A DNA stretch of 64,000 nucleotides from Jeotgalicoccus psychrophilus DSM 19085 (GCF_000425845.1 NZ_AUEF01000007.1:1-64000), one strand, 5' to 3'; positions 1 to 8,418 are shown, counted from the first letter of the stretch. The notes: generated by a model not told the origin, from the sequence alone. Numbers and translations are program-made.

Positions 1-32
1 CGGACAAATACTAATCCATCGATGACTTATTC
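1..32 (+). rRNA. 23S rRNA, 3' end (partial)
   Basis: The first bases (ending in gatgacttattc) match the conserved 3' end of Firmicute 23S rRNA, which reads GACGAATACTAATCGATCGAG then GACTTA. The rest of the gene lies to the left of the window. The exact 3' end is uncertain by a few bases. A complete 5S gene follows after about 85 bases, which supports the call. Confidence 0.8.
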
Positions 33-117
33 AAATGTAACAACAGAAATTAAAAGAGTGCGTTCACTCTTCTCGATACTTCTATCCGGTTTTGAATGTA
101 TATACATTCACTAATAG

Positions 118-232
118 TCTGGCGGCGATGGCGGAGAGGCCACACCTGTTCCCATGTCGAACACAGCAGTTAAGCTCTCCAGCGCCGATGGTAGTTGGAC
201 TGACGTCCCGCAAGAGTAGGACGCTGCCAGGC
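118..232 (+). rRNA. rrf: 5S rRNA
   Basis: A 115-base 5S rRNA. The core cacctgttcccatg, the cgaacacagcagttaagctc loop B/C region, and ends that pair (tctggcggc with gctgccaggc) are typical of Firmicute 5S. It follows the 23S 3' end, so it closes an rRNA operon. A strong intrinsic terminator lies about 40 bases downstream. No tRNA genes are seen after it. Confidence 0.95.
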
Positions 233-273
233 GATTACATAAGATTTACAAAATGGATGCGATGAGCCGCATT

Positions 274-298
274 GAGACCTTTCGAGGTCTCTTTTTTT
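274..298 (+). terminator. Intrinsic terminator of the rRNA operon
   Basis: Perfect 7-bp stem gagacct/aggtctc with a TTCG tetraloop, followed by seven T. It lies between 5S rRNA and tsaE. A TATAAT at 303-308 just beyond it may be the -10 of the tsaE operon promoter; no good -35 is visible. Confidence 0.9.
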
Positions 299-342
299 GT
301 ATTATAATAGATTAATATATTATTTATTAGAGGAGTATCATC

Positions 343-804
343 ATGCATACTTTAAAATTTAATTCATTGGCAGATACTGAACGGCTTGCTAAGCTATTAT
401 CCGGTAAAATTTCCGGAGGTACTGTTATCCTGCTGTCAGGAGATCTAGGCAGCGGCAAGACGACATTTTCACAGTTTTTAGGTAAGTATTTAGGTGTGAA
501 AAGACATATGACATCACCGACATTTAATATTATAAAATCATATAACGCGGATGTTAAGCTTCATCATATGGACTGTTACCGCCTGGAAGATTCAGAAGAA
601 GACTTAGGCTTCGATGAATATTTTAACGATACTGATATCGCGCTTGTAGAATGGCCGCAATTCATAGCTGAATTTTTACCTGAAGATGCAATCAAGATTA
701 ATATTCAGTACGAAAATGAAAACGAGCGTCTTGTGACTATTGAAGCTACAGGAGATAATAATATTAAAATTGCGGAGGATGTCTATGATAAGTTTACTGC
801 TTGA
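343..804 (+). CDS. tsaE: tRNA t6A biosynthesis ATPase TsaE
   Basis: TsaE (YdiB/YjeE family) is the cytoplasmic ATPase that works with TsaB and TsaD in making N6-threonylcarbamoyladenosine at position 37 of ANN-decoding tRNAs. The 153-residue length is normal. The P-loop GDLGSGKTT is at residues 33-41, the switch-like SPTFNI at about 59, and LVEWPQ in the second half is typical of the family. AGGAG at 331-335 supports the ATG start. It is the first gene of a four-gene operon and overlaps tsaB by 20 bases, so translation is probably coupled. Confidence 0.95.
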   Translation: MHTLKFNSLADTERLAKLLSGKISGGTVILLSGDLGSGKTTFSQFLGKYLGVKRHMTSPTFNIIKSYNADVKLHHMDCYRLEDSEEDLGFDEYFNDTDIALVEWPQFIAEFLPEDAIKINIQYENENERLVTIEATGDNNIKIAEDVYDKFTA

Positions 805-1426
805 TACAAGCAATCAGGCACTGTCGGTTGCGGTAAACCGCAATAGTAAAATGGCTGCAGAAATCAATACGAATTATAAGAAAACCCACTCTGAAACGCT
901 GGTGGATAACATTCAAAAAGTCCTCTCAATTGCAGATATTAAGAAATCTGAGATAGATAGAATAATTGTCGCAAGAGGCCCAGGTTCATATACAGGAGTG
1001 AGAATAGGTATTACAGTTGCCAAGATGCTCGCAAAACAGCTTAATGTTCCTGTATATTCAGTATCATCATTATTTGTACTTGCTGTATCGAATCATGTTA
1101 CAGGAAATACTGTGCCGCTTATCGATGCGAGAAGAGCGCATGTTTACGGTGCATTGTACAATATCGAAGAAGATGATTATACTGAAGTTATTGCACCATC
1201 ATACGTTGAATTTAAGGCTTTATCAGCTGATGTTGATGAGGCTGTGTATTTACTGAACAGCCAGGAAAAAATTACAATTGATATTGATGAGTATACTCAT
1301 GTAACACCTAGAATTTCAGAGGTAGAACGTTATGAAAAAGCATTAAAACTTGAAGATGCTGATCAGCTTGTACCTGATTATCTGCGCATCTCGGAGGCGG
1401 AAAGAAATTGGCAGGACAACCAGTAA
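785..1426 (+). CDS. tsaB: tRNA t6A biosynthesis protein TsaB
   Basis: TsaB is the inactive ASKHA-fold partner of TsaD in the t6A complex. The N-terminal LLLDTSNQALSVAV and the RGPGSYTGVRIG segment are diagnostic. I chose the ATG at 785 because GGAGG at 774-778 is well spaced for it; an in-frame ATG at 779 and the open frame back to 740 would place the start on or before that site. The product is 213 residues. Its start lies inside tsaE and its end overlaps rimI by 19 bases. Confidence 0.92.
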   Translation: MISLLLDTSNQALSVAVNRNSKMAAEINTNYKKTHSETLVDNIQKVLSIADIKKSEIDRIIVARGPGSYTGVRIGITVAKMLAKQLNVPVYSVSSLFVLAVSNHVTGNTVPLIDARRAHVYGALYNIEEDDYTEVIAPSYVEFKALSADVDEAVYLLNSQEKITIDIDEYTHVTPRISEVERYEKALKLEDADQLVPDYLRISEAERNWQDNQ

Positions 1427-1860
1427 TTAGAGCAATGAAAGTTGAAGATTTAAACGCTGTATACGATATAGAAGTCGAAGCGTTTAAAAACTCAACGTGG
1501 ACGATGGAAGCTTACACGAGAGAACTTGTAATGAATAAATTCGCTCACTATTTTGTAATGGAACTAGAGGGTGAGATTGTTGGTTATACAGGAATATGGC
1601 TGGTTGTGGACCAGTGTCAAATTACCACGGTTGCTGTTGCTAAGAAAGTGCGGGGTAAAGGATACAGTCATCTGCTTATCGAGCATATTAAAGAATATGT
1701 AAAGCCGCAGGCGGACGTTGTCTCACTGGAAGTGCGGGTCGATAATACACCGGCTATGAGACTGTATGAACGAAATGGCTTTAAATACGGCGGTGTACGT
1801 AAAAACTATTACGGAGAAGGACTTGATGCACACGTGATGTGGGTGAATCTTAATGAGTAA
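1408..1860 (+). CDS. rimI: Ribosomal protein alanine N-acetyltransferase RimI
   Basis: A 150-residue GNAT-fold acetyltransferase of the RimI family, which acetylates the N-terminal alanine of ribosomal protein S18 and probably other proteins. The acetyl-CoA loop is VRGKGY, and the C-terminal [17 protein letters not shown] is the hallmark of the family. The start is a TTG, chosen because GGAGG at 1393-1397 is 10 bases upstream and because the frame overlaps tsaB. Its place between tsaB and tsaD is the same as ydiD in B. subtilis. It overlaps tsaD by 8 bases. Confidence 0.92.
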   Translation: MAGQPVIRAMKVEDLNAVYDIEVEAFKNSTWTMEAYTRELVMNKFAHYFVMELEGEIVGYTGIWLVVDQCQITTVAVAKKVRGKGYSHLLIEHIKEYVKPQADVVSLEVRVDNTPAMRLYERNGFKYGGVRKNYYGEGLDAHVMWVNLNE

Positions 1861-2875
1861 AGATATTAAAATACTGGCGATAGAAACGAGCTGCGACGAG
1901 ACTGCAGCCAGCGTTATTCAAAATGGGAATGAGATTTTATCGAATGTAGTAGTGAGCCAGATAGACAGCCATAAACGATTTGGCGGCGTTGTGCCGGAAG
2001 TTGCATCACGTCATCATGTAGAAGCAATTACACACGTTATAGATCAGGCACTAGAGGATGCAGAGCTTGAGCCTTCAGACTTAACGGCAGTTGCTGTGAC
2101 TGAAGGGCCCGGACTTATAGGGGCACTGTTAATCGGTATTAATGCAGCGAAAACATTTGCTTATGTGCACGACCTGCCGTTAGTACCGGTACATCATATT
2201 GCCGGGCATATTTACGCGGCACAGCTTGAAAAGCCGCTCGTATTCCCCCTTATAGCACTCGTTGTGTCAGGCGGGCATACAGAGCTTATATATATGAAGG
2301 ATCATATGTCATTTGAAATTATCGGTGAGACGAGAGACGATGCTGTCGGAGAAGCTTTCGATAAAGTGGCGAGAGTAATAGACCTGCCTTATCCCGGCGG
2401 CCCGCATATCGATAAGCTCGCACAGAGCGGAGAAGATACCTTTAATTTTCCGAGAGGATTAATGAAAGAAGAGACGTTTGATTTCAGTTTCTCAGGCTTA
2501 AAATCTGCGGTGATTAATAAACTTCATAACTATAATCAAAAAGGTATTGAAGTGAATAAGAACGATGTGGCAGCGAGCTTCCAGGCAAGTGTCACTGACG
2601 TACTGACAGCGAAAACATTCGCAGCATTGAAAGAATATGATGTTGAAAACCTGATCATTGCAGGCGGTGTTGCAGGCAACAGCGAAATACGCAGCAGATT
2701 TTCATCGATGTGTATTGATAAAAATATTAATCTGCAAATTCCAAAATTGAAATTCTGTACAGATAATGCTGCAATGATCGGTGCTGCAGCATATCATTTA
2801 TATAACAAAGACCATTTAGCAGACTTAACACTTAATGGAAGGAATTTTATCGATATAGAAGAATATGCGTTTTAG
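1853..2875 (+). CDS. tsaD: tRNA N6-adenosine threonylcarbamoyltransferase TsaD
   Basis: TsaD (Gcp/YdiE) transfers the threonylcarbamoyl group from threonylcarbamoyl-AMP to A37 of tRNA. The length, 340 residues, is standard. Visible motifs are [10 protein letters not shown] at the N-terminus, RHHVEA at residues 53-58, the metal-binding HHIAGH at 114-119, the VSGGHTEL nucleotide loop, and the C-terminal CTDNAAMIG. It closes the tsaE-tsaB-rimI-tsaD operon. No strong terminator is seen directly behind it; the next transcription unit has its own promoter at 2909-2917. Confidence 0.96.
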   Translation: MSKDIKILAIETSCDETAASVIQNGNEILSNVVVSQIDSHKRFGGVVPEVASRHHVEAITHVIDQALEDAELEPSDLTAVAVTEGPGLIGALLIGINAAKTFAYVHDLPLVPVHHIAGHIYAAQLEKPLVFPLIALVVSGGHTELIYMKDHMSFEIIGETRDDAVGEAFDKVARVIDLPYPGGPHIDKLAQSGEDTFNFPRGLMKEETFDFSFSGLKSAVINKLHNYNQKGIEVNKNDVAASFQASVTDVLTAKTFAALKEYDVENLIIAGGVAGNSEIRSRFSSMCIDKNINLQIPKLKFCTDNAAMIGAAAYHLYNKDHLADLTLNGRNFIDIEEYAF

Positions 2876-2908
2876 AATATGAAAAGAGTATATTTTCACT
2901 ATCGGATA

Positions 2909-2917
2909 TGGTATAAT
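2909..2917 (+). promoter_or_regulatory. Extended -10 promoter of the ABC-F leader
   Basis: TGg followed by TATAAT forms a consensus extended -10 element. The -35 region is weak, as is common for extended -10 promoters. Transcription would start near 2924, a few bases before the Shine-Dalgarno of the leader ORF. Confidence 0.6.
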
Positions 2918-2947
2918 ATGGATAAATAATTTAAGGAGGGGCATGAC

Positions 2948-2986
2948 ATGATACCGCGTATATGGAACACACTTTTGAATCAATAA
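2948..2986 (+). CDS. Leader peptide upstream of the ABC-F gene
   Basis: A 12-codon ORF, MIPRIWNTLLNQ, with a near-perfect Shine-Dalgarno (aaggagggg, 2933-2941) eight bases before its ATG. A two-codon ORF (ATG ACA TGA) starts at 2943 in another frame and is badly spaced. The last codons lie in the left arm of an inverted repeat. An intrinsic terminator follows before the ABC-F gene. Short leader ORFs in this position are known to control antibiotic-responsive ABC-F genes by ribosome stalling. That role is inferred here. Confidence 0.6.
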   Translation: MIPRIWNTLLNQ

Positions 2987-3099
2987 TTTAATAAAAATTT
3001 CAAAAGTCTTGTTCAAACTATATTTATACACGGGAGTAGTATGTCCTTTTTTAAAGTGGAAATATAAGTTTGAGACAGCAAAAGGCTGTCTCTTTTTTT
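2971..3099 (+). promoter_or_regulatory. Attenuator-like leader with terminator before the ABC-F gene
   Basis: Three elements are seen. The 9-bp perfect inverted repeat acttttgaa (2971-2979) / ttcaaaagt (2999-3007) overlaps the end of the leader ORF. The terminator is gagacagc/gctgtctc (3072-3079/3085-3092) with seven T. The segment tcaaact (3013-3019) can pair with agtttga (3067-3073), which invades the terminator stem. A second mini-ORF, MSFFKVEI at 3041-3067, has gggag upstream. This layout fits ribosome-controlled transcription attenuation. Confidence 0.6.
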
Positions 3100-3143
3100 G
3101 TATAAAAATATAGTTTGCAAGCTCACAAGGAGTGCAAATTATA

Positions 3144-4601
3144 ATGAATGAATTAAGTATAAAGCTGAGTAACATATCAGTAAGTTTCGGTAACAAAGAT
3201 ATTTTTGATATTGAAAACATGTCGGCATATATGAATGACCGTATTGCTGTTGTAGGACGAAACGGTATAGGCAAATCTACTCTGTTAAAAATAATTGCCG
3301 GTGAGTTTAAAGAATTTACAGGTGAAGTTCAGAGAGAAACCGAATTTAATTATTTAAGCCAGATTGGAGAGCTCAATCGAAATATCGATGAGACGCTGGA
3401 TTTTGAAATGCTGAGCCGGATGAATGTACCGGATAATGCAAAATTAAGCGGCGGAGAAGAAACTAAATTCAGACTGGTGCAGACATTGTCAGACTATAAG
3501 ACGGGTCTTCTGCTGGATGAACCGACAACACATCTCGATCAGGAAAGTATTGAGTATTTAATCAGCGAATTGGAATATTATTACGGGACACTAATTTTTG
3601 TCAGTCATGACAGGCATTTTATTAACAGTCTTGCGACTAAAATCTGGGAAGTCTCGGATGGAACAGTGGCTGAGTATACAGGGAACTATACAGAATATGA
3701 AGAAATAAAGAATAAAGAAAAGCTGGAACAGGAACGTGAGCATGAGAATGTGAACAAAGAAAAAGAACGGCTGAATTCTGCTATAAATAAACAGAAAGCC
3801 AAAGCAGAAAAAATGATGTCAGGCAGTAAAAGTAAGGGGCAGGATATTAAGCCAGACCGGCTGTCGAGTTCCAAGCAGAAAGATACTGTACAAAAACAGG
3901 CGTTTAAAACTGCTAAAGCAATGGAAAGCCGTATGGAGCAGCTGAAAGAAACAAAACTGCCGGAACATCAGGCTGAATTAGAATTTCCACTCACAAAAGC
4001 GATGATACTGCATAATAAATTCCCAATAATGGGACAGGATATAACGGTTAAAAGAGGCAGTAAAATTCTTTTGGATAATGTAAGCTTTCAATTTCCGCTT
4101 GGACAGACGATAGCGGTGACAGGAAATAATGGCACGGGGAAATCAAGCCTCCTTCAAGATATAGTAAATGGAGAAAATTACTTTGATATTTCACCGAAGG
4201 TTACGATAGAACAGTATAAGCAAATGGATTATAAGCTTTTTGGAGATGAATCGGCAGTAAAATTTTTAATGCGCCATACCGAGCTCGAGGAGCCTGTTGT
4301 CAGAAGTATGCTCGTGAGTTTAGGATTCAGCCCTCATGAAGTTATGAAACCTGTAAATAAATTAAGCGGCGGTGAAGCAACGAGAGTTTCTCTGGCATTG
4401 ATGTTTGTGAAACCATCGAATGTGATTATTCTGGATGAACCGACAAACTTTATCGATTTAGCAACGATTGAAGCGCTTGAAAAATTTATAAAAGCATACA
4501 AGGGAACGATTATTTTAACGTCGCATGACCAATATTTTGTAGAGCGTACAGCAAATCAGATATATAGGATTGAAAATCAAAAGTTACAGCGGATAAAATA
4601 A
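3144..4601 (+). CDS. ABC-F ATPase, antibiotic-resistance-like (ARE) type
   Basis: A 485-residue protein with two ABC ATPase domains and no membrane segment. Domain 1 has GRNGIGKST (38-46), the signature LSGGEE (101-106) and LLLDEPTTHLD. Domain 2 has GNNGTGKSS, LSGGEATRVS and IILDEPTNFID. A charged linker rich in Lys and Glu joins them. The size fits the Msr/Vga/Lsa ribosome-protection group better than the housekeeping Uup or EttA types. The ATG at 3144 is preferred over GTG at 3132 because AAGGAG lies at 3127-3132. The upstream attenuator supports antibiotic-inducible expression. Actual resistance and substrate class are unknown. Confidence 0.85.
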   Translation: MNELSIKLSNISVSFGNKDIFDIENMSAYMNDRIAVVGRNGIGKSTLLKIIAGEFKEFTGEVQRETEFNYLSQIGELNRNIDETLDFEMLSRMNVPDNAKLSGGEETKFRLVQTLSDYKTGLLLDEPTTHLDQESIEYLISELEYYYGTLIFVSHDRHFINSLATKIWEVSDGTVAEYTGNYTEYEEIKNKEKLEQEREHENVNKEKERLNSAINKQKAKAEKMMSGSKSKGQDIKPDRLSSSKQKDTVQKQAFKTAKAMESRMEQLKETKLPEHQAELEFPLTKAMILHNKFPIMGQDITVKRGSKILLDNVSFQFPLGQTIAVTGNNGTGKSSLLQDIVNGENYFDISPKVTIEQYKQMDYKLFGDESAVKFLMRHTELEEPVVRSMLVSLGFSPHEVMKPVNKLSGGEATRVSLALMFVKPSNVIILDEPTNFIDLATIEALEKFIKAYKGTIILTSHDQYFVERTANQIYRIENQKLQRIK

Positions 4602-4667
4602 TTTTAATTTATTGTTATCCGGGTGTATAATGTAAATGAATTTAATCTGCAGAACAGAGGCGGAATT

Positions 4668-5105
4668 ATGATTAAAGCAATTCAGTACTTTAACTATTCC
4701 AATGCACTCGAAGCGCTCGAATTTTACGAGAAAAATTTTGATGCTGTAATTAACTCCAGAGTACTTGCTTCTGATCCAATGTTCGCTGATGCACTCGATG
4801 AGATGGGCATGTCACAAGAAGACGCAGAGACTTTTCTTATGAATGCCGAGTTTGAAATACTCGGACAGAAATTTATGGCGAGTTCTACCTGGGAACAGAA
4901 GGAGATTGATAACTCGGGCGCAATTCTGGCCTTTACGTTCGATATTAATAATTCTGATGAACTTGAACAGGTAAAACAATTCTATGAGAAGGCAATTGAA
5001 GCAGGTTGCAGAGCGGACATGGAAGCAGGTCCAACAGAGTGGACTGAATACTTCGCGAGTTTTAAAGATCCCTATGGAATTAACTGGATGATCAGCGGAG
5101 AATAA
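4668..5105 (+). CDS. VOC family protein (PhnB/glyoxalase-like)
   Basis: A 145-residue protein of the vicinal-oxygen-chelate fold, in the PhnB-like subgroup. Features are the paired beta-alpha-beta halves, EALEFYEKNFDA near the N-terminus and a C-terminal SFKDPYGINWMISGE, which is typical of the group. The ATG at 4668 is chosen because the protein family begins with this short strand; the frame is open further upstream over a likely TATAAT (4626-4631). No enzymatic function can be assigned. A terminator follows. Confidence 0.75.
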   Translation: MIKAIQYFNYSNALEALEFYEKNFDAVINSRVLASDPMFADALDEMGMSQEDAETFLMNAEFEILGQKFMASSTWEQKEIDNSGAILAFTFDINNSDELEQVKQFYEKAIEAGCRADMEAGPTEWTEYFASFKDPYGINWMISGE

Positions 5106-5112
5106 ATTAAAA

Positions 5113-5155
5113 ACAGGCACTGATCTTAAAATCAAGATTCAGTGCCTGTTTTTTT
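5113..5155 (+). terminator. Intrinsic terminator after the VOC gene
   Basis: An 11-bp perfect stem acaggcactga/tcagtgcctgt with an inner atctt/aagat extension, followed by seven T. Confidence 0.9.
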
Positions 5156-5242
5156 ATTTAAATATGATTATTAATTCGAACGTACATTCACTTAATAATA
5201 CGTTTGACACAGTGTTTGTTCTGTCAAGACGGAACGTACGTT

Positions 5243-5381
5243 TTGTCCACAGTTTGTGGATAGAATGTGGATAACTTATCCAGAACTGTGCACTAATCTG
5301 TGGATAAGCGTGTTGATAACTATGAATTCTGTGGATAAACGATGTGGAATGCACTAATAACAGCATTCCTCCTGTGCATAA
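5243..5381. promoter_or_regulatory. DnaA-box cluster
   Basis: Eight 9-mers match TTATCCACA on either strand with at most one mismatch. Perfect copies (TGTGGATAA) are at 5266-5274, 5299-5307 and 5330-5338. One-mismatch copies are at 5243-5251, 5255-5263, 5276-5284, 5311-5319 and 5373-5381. The cluster lies between the VOC gene and the ydiF-type ABC-F gene, just beyond tsaD (gcp). B. subtilis has a DnaA-box cluster between gcp and ydiF that affects replication initiation. A similar DnaA-titrating role is inferred. Confidence 0.8.
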
Positions 5382-5390
5382 CTTTTTAAG

Positions 5391-5430
5391 AGAAATTTTA
5401 CTGTTTCATCGAACATACAGTAAAATTTCT
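5391..5430 (-). terminator. 14-bp inverted repeat downstream of the ydiF-type gene
   Basis: A perfect 14-bp inverted repeat, agaaattttactgt (5391-5404) / acagtaaaatttct (5417-5430), with a 12-base loop. It lies just past the stop of the minus-strand ABC-F gene. No clear U-run follows on either strand, so it may be a weak terminator or a protein-binding site beside the DnaA boxes. Confidence 0.5.
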
Positions 5431-5440
5431 GTAAAAATCT

Positions 5441-7357
5441 TTAAAGTTCAGCGAGCAGTTCCTCAGCTTCTGACCATTCGGTCATCAGTTCTTCAAGTTT
5501 CTGATTAATTTCCTGCAGCCTGTCATTTAATTCCTGTGCTTTCTCGTAGTCATTAAATACTTCAGGTGCAACCAGTTTATCTTCTATCATCGTCAGTTCA
5601 GTTTCCAGCGTCTGTATTTCCTGCTCAAGCTTTTCACTTTGTTTTTTAACACGCTTTAATTCATTGCGTTTTTGTTTCTGGGCCTCATAATCAGAGACGT
5701 TTTCTTTTTTCTCTGCTGCTATTTCAACAGGTACTTCCATAAATTCAGCTTCTTTTTTCTTATGCAGGAAGTAGCTGTAGTCGCCGTCGACCATCATTAC
5801 CTTATGCGGTTCTATTTCCATGACACGGGTTGCAATTTTATCAATGAAGTAACGATCGTGAGAGACCACGATAATCGTTCCCGGGAAGTTTTCGAGTGCG
5901 GTTTCCAGCACTTCCTTACTGTCGATGTCCAAATGGTTTGTCGGTTCATCGAGGATAAGCAGATTATTTTCTTCCAGCATCAGTTTAGCCAGCTGTATTC
6001 TTGCTTTTTCCCCGCCGCTTAATGAGTTGACCTGCTTCATTACTTCATCTTGAGTAAATAAGAAGCGGCCGAGTATTTTTCTAACGTCGCTTTCTTTCAT
6101 CTGCGGATATTCTTTCCAAAGTTCTTCGAGAACATTATTCTGAGAAGTGAACTCGGCTTGTTTCTGATCGTAGTAGCCGATAGTCACATTTGTACCGTAC
6201 TGAATATTGCCGGACAGTGCCGGAATAATTTTTGCGATTGTTTTAGCAAGCGTCGATTTACCGATACCGTTCGGTCCTAAAACAGCGAGACGTTCTCCTT
6301 TATCTACATTAAAAGATAAATCGCTCCGGAGTACAGTTTCATCGTAGCCGATTGATAATTCTTTTAAGCGGAGCACATCATTGCCGCTTTCACGTTTAAT
6401 CGTGAAGTGGAAGTCTGCACTCGAACGGTCGATGAACGGTTTATCCATGCGGTCCATCATTTCAAGTTTCTTGCGGCGGTCCTTAGCCATGCCTGAAGTT
6501 GATGCACGGGTAATATTTTTATCGATAAAAGTCTCTAAGCGTTTAACTTCGCCCTGTTCACGCTCATACTGCTTCATTCTGAGACGGTGTGTTTTCTCTT
6601 TTTCTTTAACGTAATTTGTATAGTTTGTATGATAGAGCGTTCCACGGTGTAACTCGATTTCATAAATTTTATCGACGGTGCGGTCCAAAAAGTAACGGTC
6701 GTGACTAATAATAACCACTGCCCCGTGATAGCTCTTCAAATATTGTTCCAGCCATTCAACAGTTGCCATATCCAAATGGTTGGTAGGCTCATCGAGCAGC
6801 AGCAGATCCGGCTTCGTCAAGAGCATCTTGCCGAGAGCGAGACGTGTTTTCTGACCGCCTGAAAACTCTTCAACTTTACGTTCCAGGTCAGCTTCTGTAA
6901 ACTGCAGCCCCGTCAGTACACTCTTAATTTGGGCATCGATTGTATAGCCGTCACTGTGTTCATATCTGAGTTGTATATTTTCATACCCTTTAAGTTTTTC
7001 AGTATAGTCCGGATGTGTATGTTCATGTTCAGCCAGCCATTCAGCTATTTCTGCCATATCAGTATTCATTTTAAGAATATCAGAGAAGGGCTTCTGAAGT
7101 TCATCTCTGACAGTTTCTTCAGACTCCAGCGTCATCTGCTGAGCAAGATATCCGAGTGAAACATTTTTAGGCATGCTGATTGTGCCGCTGTCGTATGTCA
7201 GTTCATCAGCCATGACTTTCATTAAAGTACTTTTGCCTGCACCGTTTTTACCGACGATACCAAGCGTTTCCCCTGACTTCACTTCGAGATCAAGGTTTTC
7301 AAAGATTGTATTCGTACCGTATGACTTTGAGACATTTCCCAATTGTAAAAGTATCAT
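5441..7357 (-). CDS. ydiF: ABC-F ATPase, YdiF/Uup-like
   Basis: A 638-residue cytoplasmic ABC-F protein with two ATPase domains. Domain 1 has GKNGAGKST, FSGGQKTRLALG and LLLDEPTNHLD. Domain 2 has GPNGIGKST, LSGGEKARIQLAK and LILDEPTNHLD. The linker contains the Arg/Lys-rich translation-factor helix (MAKDRRKKLEMMDRM), and a C-terminal coiled coil spans about residues 550-638. The domain order, length and place next to rex match B. subtilis YdiF. It probably acts on the ribosome. It is transcribed towards the DnaA-box cluster and divergently from rex. Confidence 0.88.
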   Translation of the reverse strand: MILLQLGNVSKSYGTNTIFENLDLEVKSGETLGIVGKNGAGKSTLMKVMADELTYDSGTISMPKNVSLGYLAQQMTLESEETVRDELQKPFSDILKMNTDMAEIAEWLAEHEHTHPDYTEKLKGYENIQLRYEHSDGYTIDAQIKSVLTGLQFTEADLERKVEEFSGGQKTRLALGKMLLTKPDLLLLDEPTNHLDMATVEWLEQYLKSYHGAVVIISHDRYFLDRTVDKIYEIELHRGTLYHTNYTNYVKEKEKTHRLRMKQYEREQGEVKRLETFIDKNITRASTSGMAKDRRKKLEMMDRMDKPFIDRSSADFHFTIKRESGNDVLRLKELSIGYDETVLRSDLSFNVDKGERLAVLGPNGIGKSTLAKTIAKIIPALSGNIQYGTNVTIGYYDQKQAEFTSQNNVLEELWKEYPQMKESDVRKILGRFLFTQDEVMKQVNSLSGGEKARIQLAKLMLEENNLLILDEPTNHLDIDSKEVLETALENFPGTIIVVSHDRYFIDKIATRVMEIEPHKVMMVDGDYSYFLHKKKEAEFMEVPVEIAAEKKENVSDYEAQKQKRNELKRVKKQSEKLEQEIQTLETELTMIEDKLVAPEVFNDYEKAQELNDRLQEINQKLEELMTEWSEAEELLAEL

Positions 7358-7483
7358 TATTGCCTACCTCATTTCACTCTTTAGTTTACACGAAAAAACG
7401 ACATATTTCGACCAGAGAAACCGGTGGCAGCCGCTATATATTATGTTATAATTGAGCGACTAGAAATATAGAGGTGAAAGGGA

Positions 7484-8116
7484 ATGTCTAACAAGAAAAA
7501 AATCCCTAATGCAACTATGAAACGTCTACCGCTTTATTATCGTTACTTCAAACAAGAAGAGAATAATGGTAATGATAGAGTTTCCTCGAAAGAAATTAGT
7601 GAAGCATTAGACATTGACTCAGCGACTATTCGCAGGGACTTTTCTTATTTTGGAGAATTAGGCAGAAAAGGTTATGGCTATAACGTCAGCAGCCTGCTTA
7701 AGTTCTTTCTGGAACACATCCAGGGGAGTAATGTAAAAAATGTAATACTTCTTGGTGCAGGTAATCTTGGCAGTGCGTTATTGAACTACAAATTTGCAAA
7801 CATTCATGATAAAATGAATGTAGTTGGCGCTTTTGACAGCAATCAATCACTTGTAGGAAATGAAATTAATGGTATTAGTATTTTTCATACAGATGATTTA
7901 GAGGCAATCATACAGCAGGAGAACGTTGAAGTTGCAATTATGACTGTGCCGATGGAAGCTGGACAAGAGTCCGCAGAACGTTTAGAACAAGCAGGGATTA
8001 AAGGCATTCTTAACTTTACACCTATCCGGCTGAGCACTGGTCCTGATGTGACTGTACACAGTATTGACTTAGGCGTAGAGCTGCAGGCACTATTTTTCCA
8101 GATGAAAAATAAATAG
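7484..8116 (+). CDS. rex: Redox-sensing transcriptional repressor Rex
   Basis: Rex binds operators of fermentative and respiratory genes when the NADH/NAD+ ratio is low. The 210 residues show an N-terminal winged helix ([40 protein letters not shown] at about 9-60) and a Rossmann domain starting with [11 protein letters not shown]. The C-terminal swapped helix ends with [12 protein letters not shown]. The ATG has gaggtgaaaggga upstream. A TATAAT at 7447-7452 could be the -10. tatA follows after 11 bases. Confidence 0.95.
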   Translation: MSNKKKIPNATMKRLPLYYRYFKQEENNGNDRVSSKEISEALDIDSATIRRDFSYFGELGRKGYGYNVSSLLKFFLEHIQGSNVKNVILLGAGNLGSALLNYKFANIHDKMNVVGAFDSNQSLVGNEINGISIFHTDDLEAIIQQENVEVAIMTVPMEAGQESAERLEQAGIKGILNFTPIRLSTGPDVTVHSIDLGVELQALFFQMKNK

Positions 8117-8127
8117 GAGGGGTATTC

Positions 8128-8388
8128 ATGATAGAAGTTCTTTTACCAAATACATTAATGGCGGTTACTCCAGTAAGTTTAATCGTTATTGCAGTAGTAG
8201 CGCTTATCATTTTCGGACCTAAGAAACTTCCGCAGTTCGGTAAAGCAGTCGGTTCTACACTGAAAGAATTTAAAGACGCTACTAAAGGTCTGGCTGATGA
8301 CGATGATGATGACGACGACAGAGTCAGCAGAAAATCAGACAGCGAAGCTAAAAAAGAAGAACCTAAAAAAATTGAATCAGAAGCATAA
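8128..8388 (+). CDS. tatA: Twin-arginine translocase subunit TatA
   Basis: TatA forms the variable pore or membrane-weakening patch of the Tat exporter for folded proteins. The 86 residues comprise one membrane helix (about 12-28), the [14 protein letters not shown] hinge and amphipathic helix, and an acidic and charged tail with a run of eight Asp. Staphylococcal and Bacillus TatA also sit next to TatC. GGAGG precedes the ATG. An intrinsic terminator separates it from tatC. Confidence 0.93.
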   Translation: MIEVLLPNTLMAVTPVSLIVIAVVALIIFGPKKLPQFGKAVGSTLKEFKDATKGLADDDDDDDDRVSRKSDSEAKKEEPKKIESEA

Positions 8389-8395
8389 ATTAGAG

Positions 8396-8418
8396 GGTGG
8401 CGAAAGCCGCCTTTTTTT
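8396..8418 (+). terminator. Intrinsic terminator between tatA and tatC
   Basis: Stem ggtggc/gccgcc (one U-G pair) with a GAAA tetraloop and seven T, inside the 45-base tatA-tatC gap. Partial readthrough here would give more TatA than TatC mRNA, which fits the excess of TatA in Tat systems. Confidence 0.8.

Noticed and set aside
5160-5440. Chromosomal origin oriC
   Set aside because: Although rich in DnaA boxes, the region lacks dnaA, dnaN, rpmH or an AT-rich unwinding stretch, and sits in the tsaD-ydiF neighbourhood.
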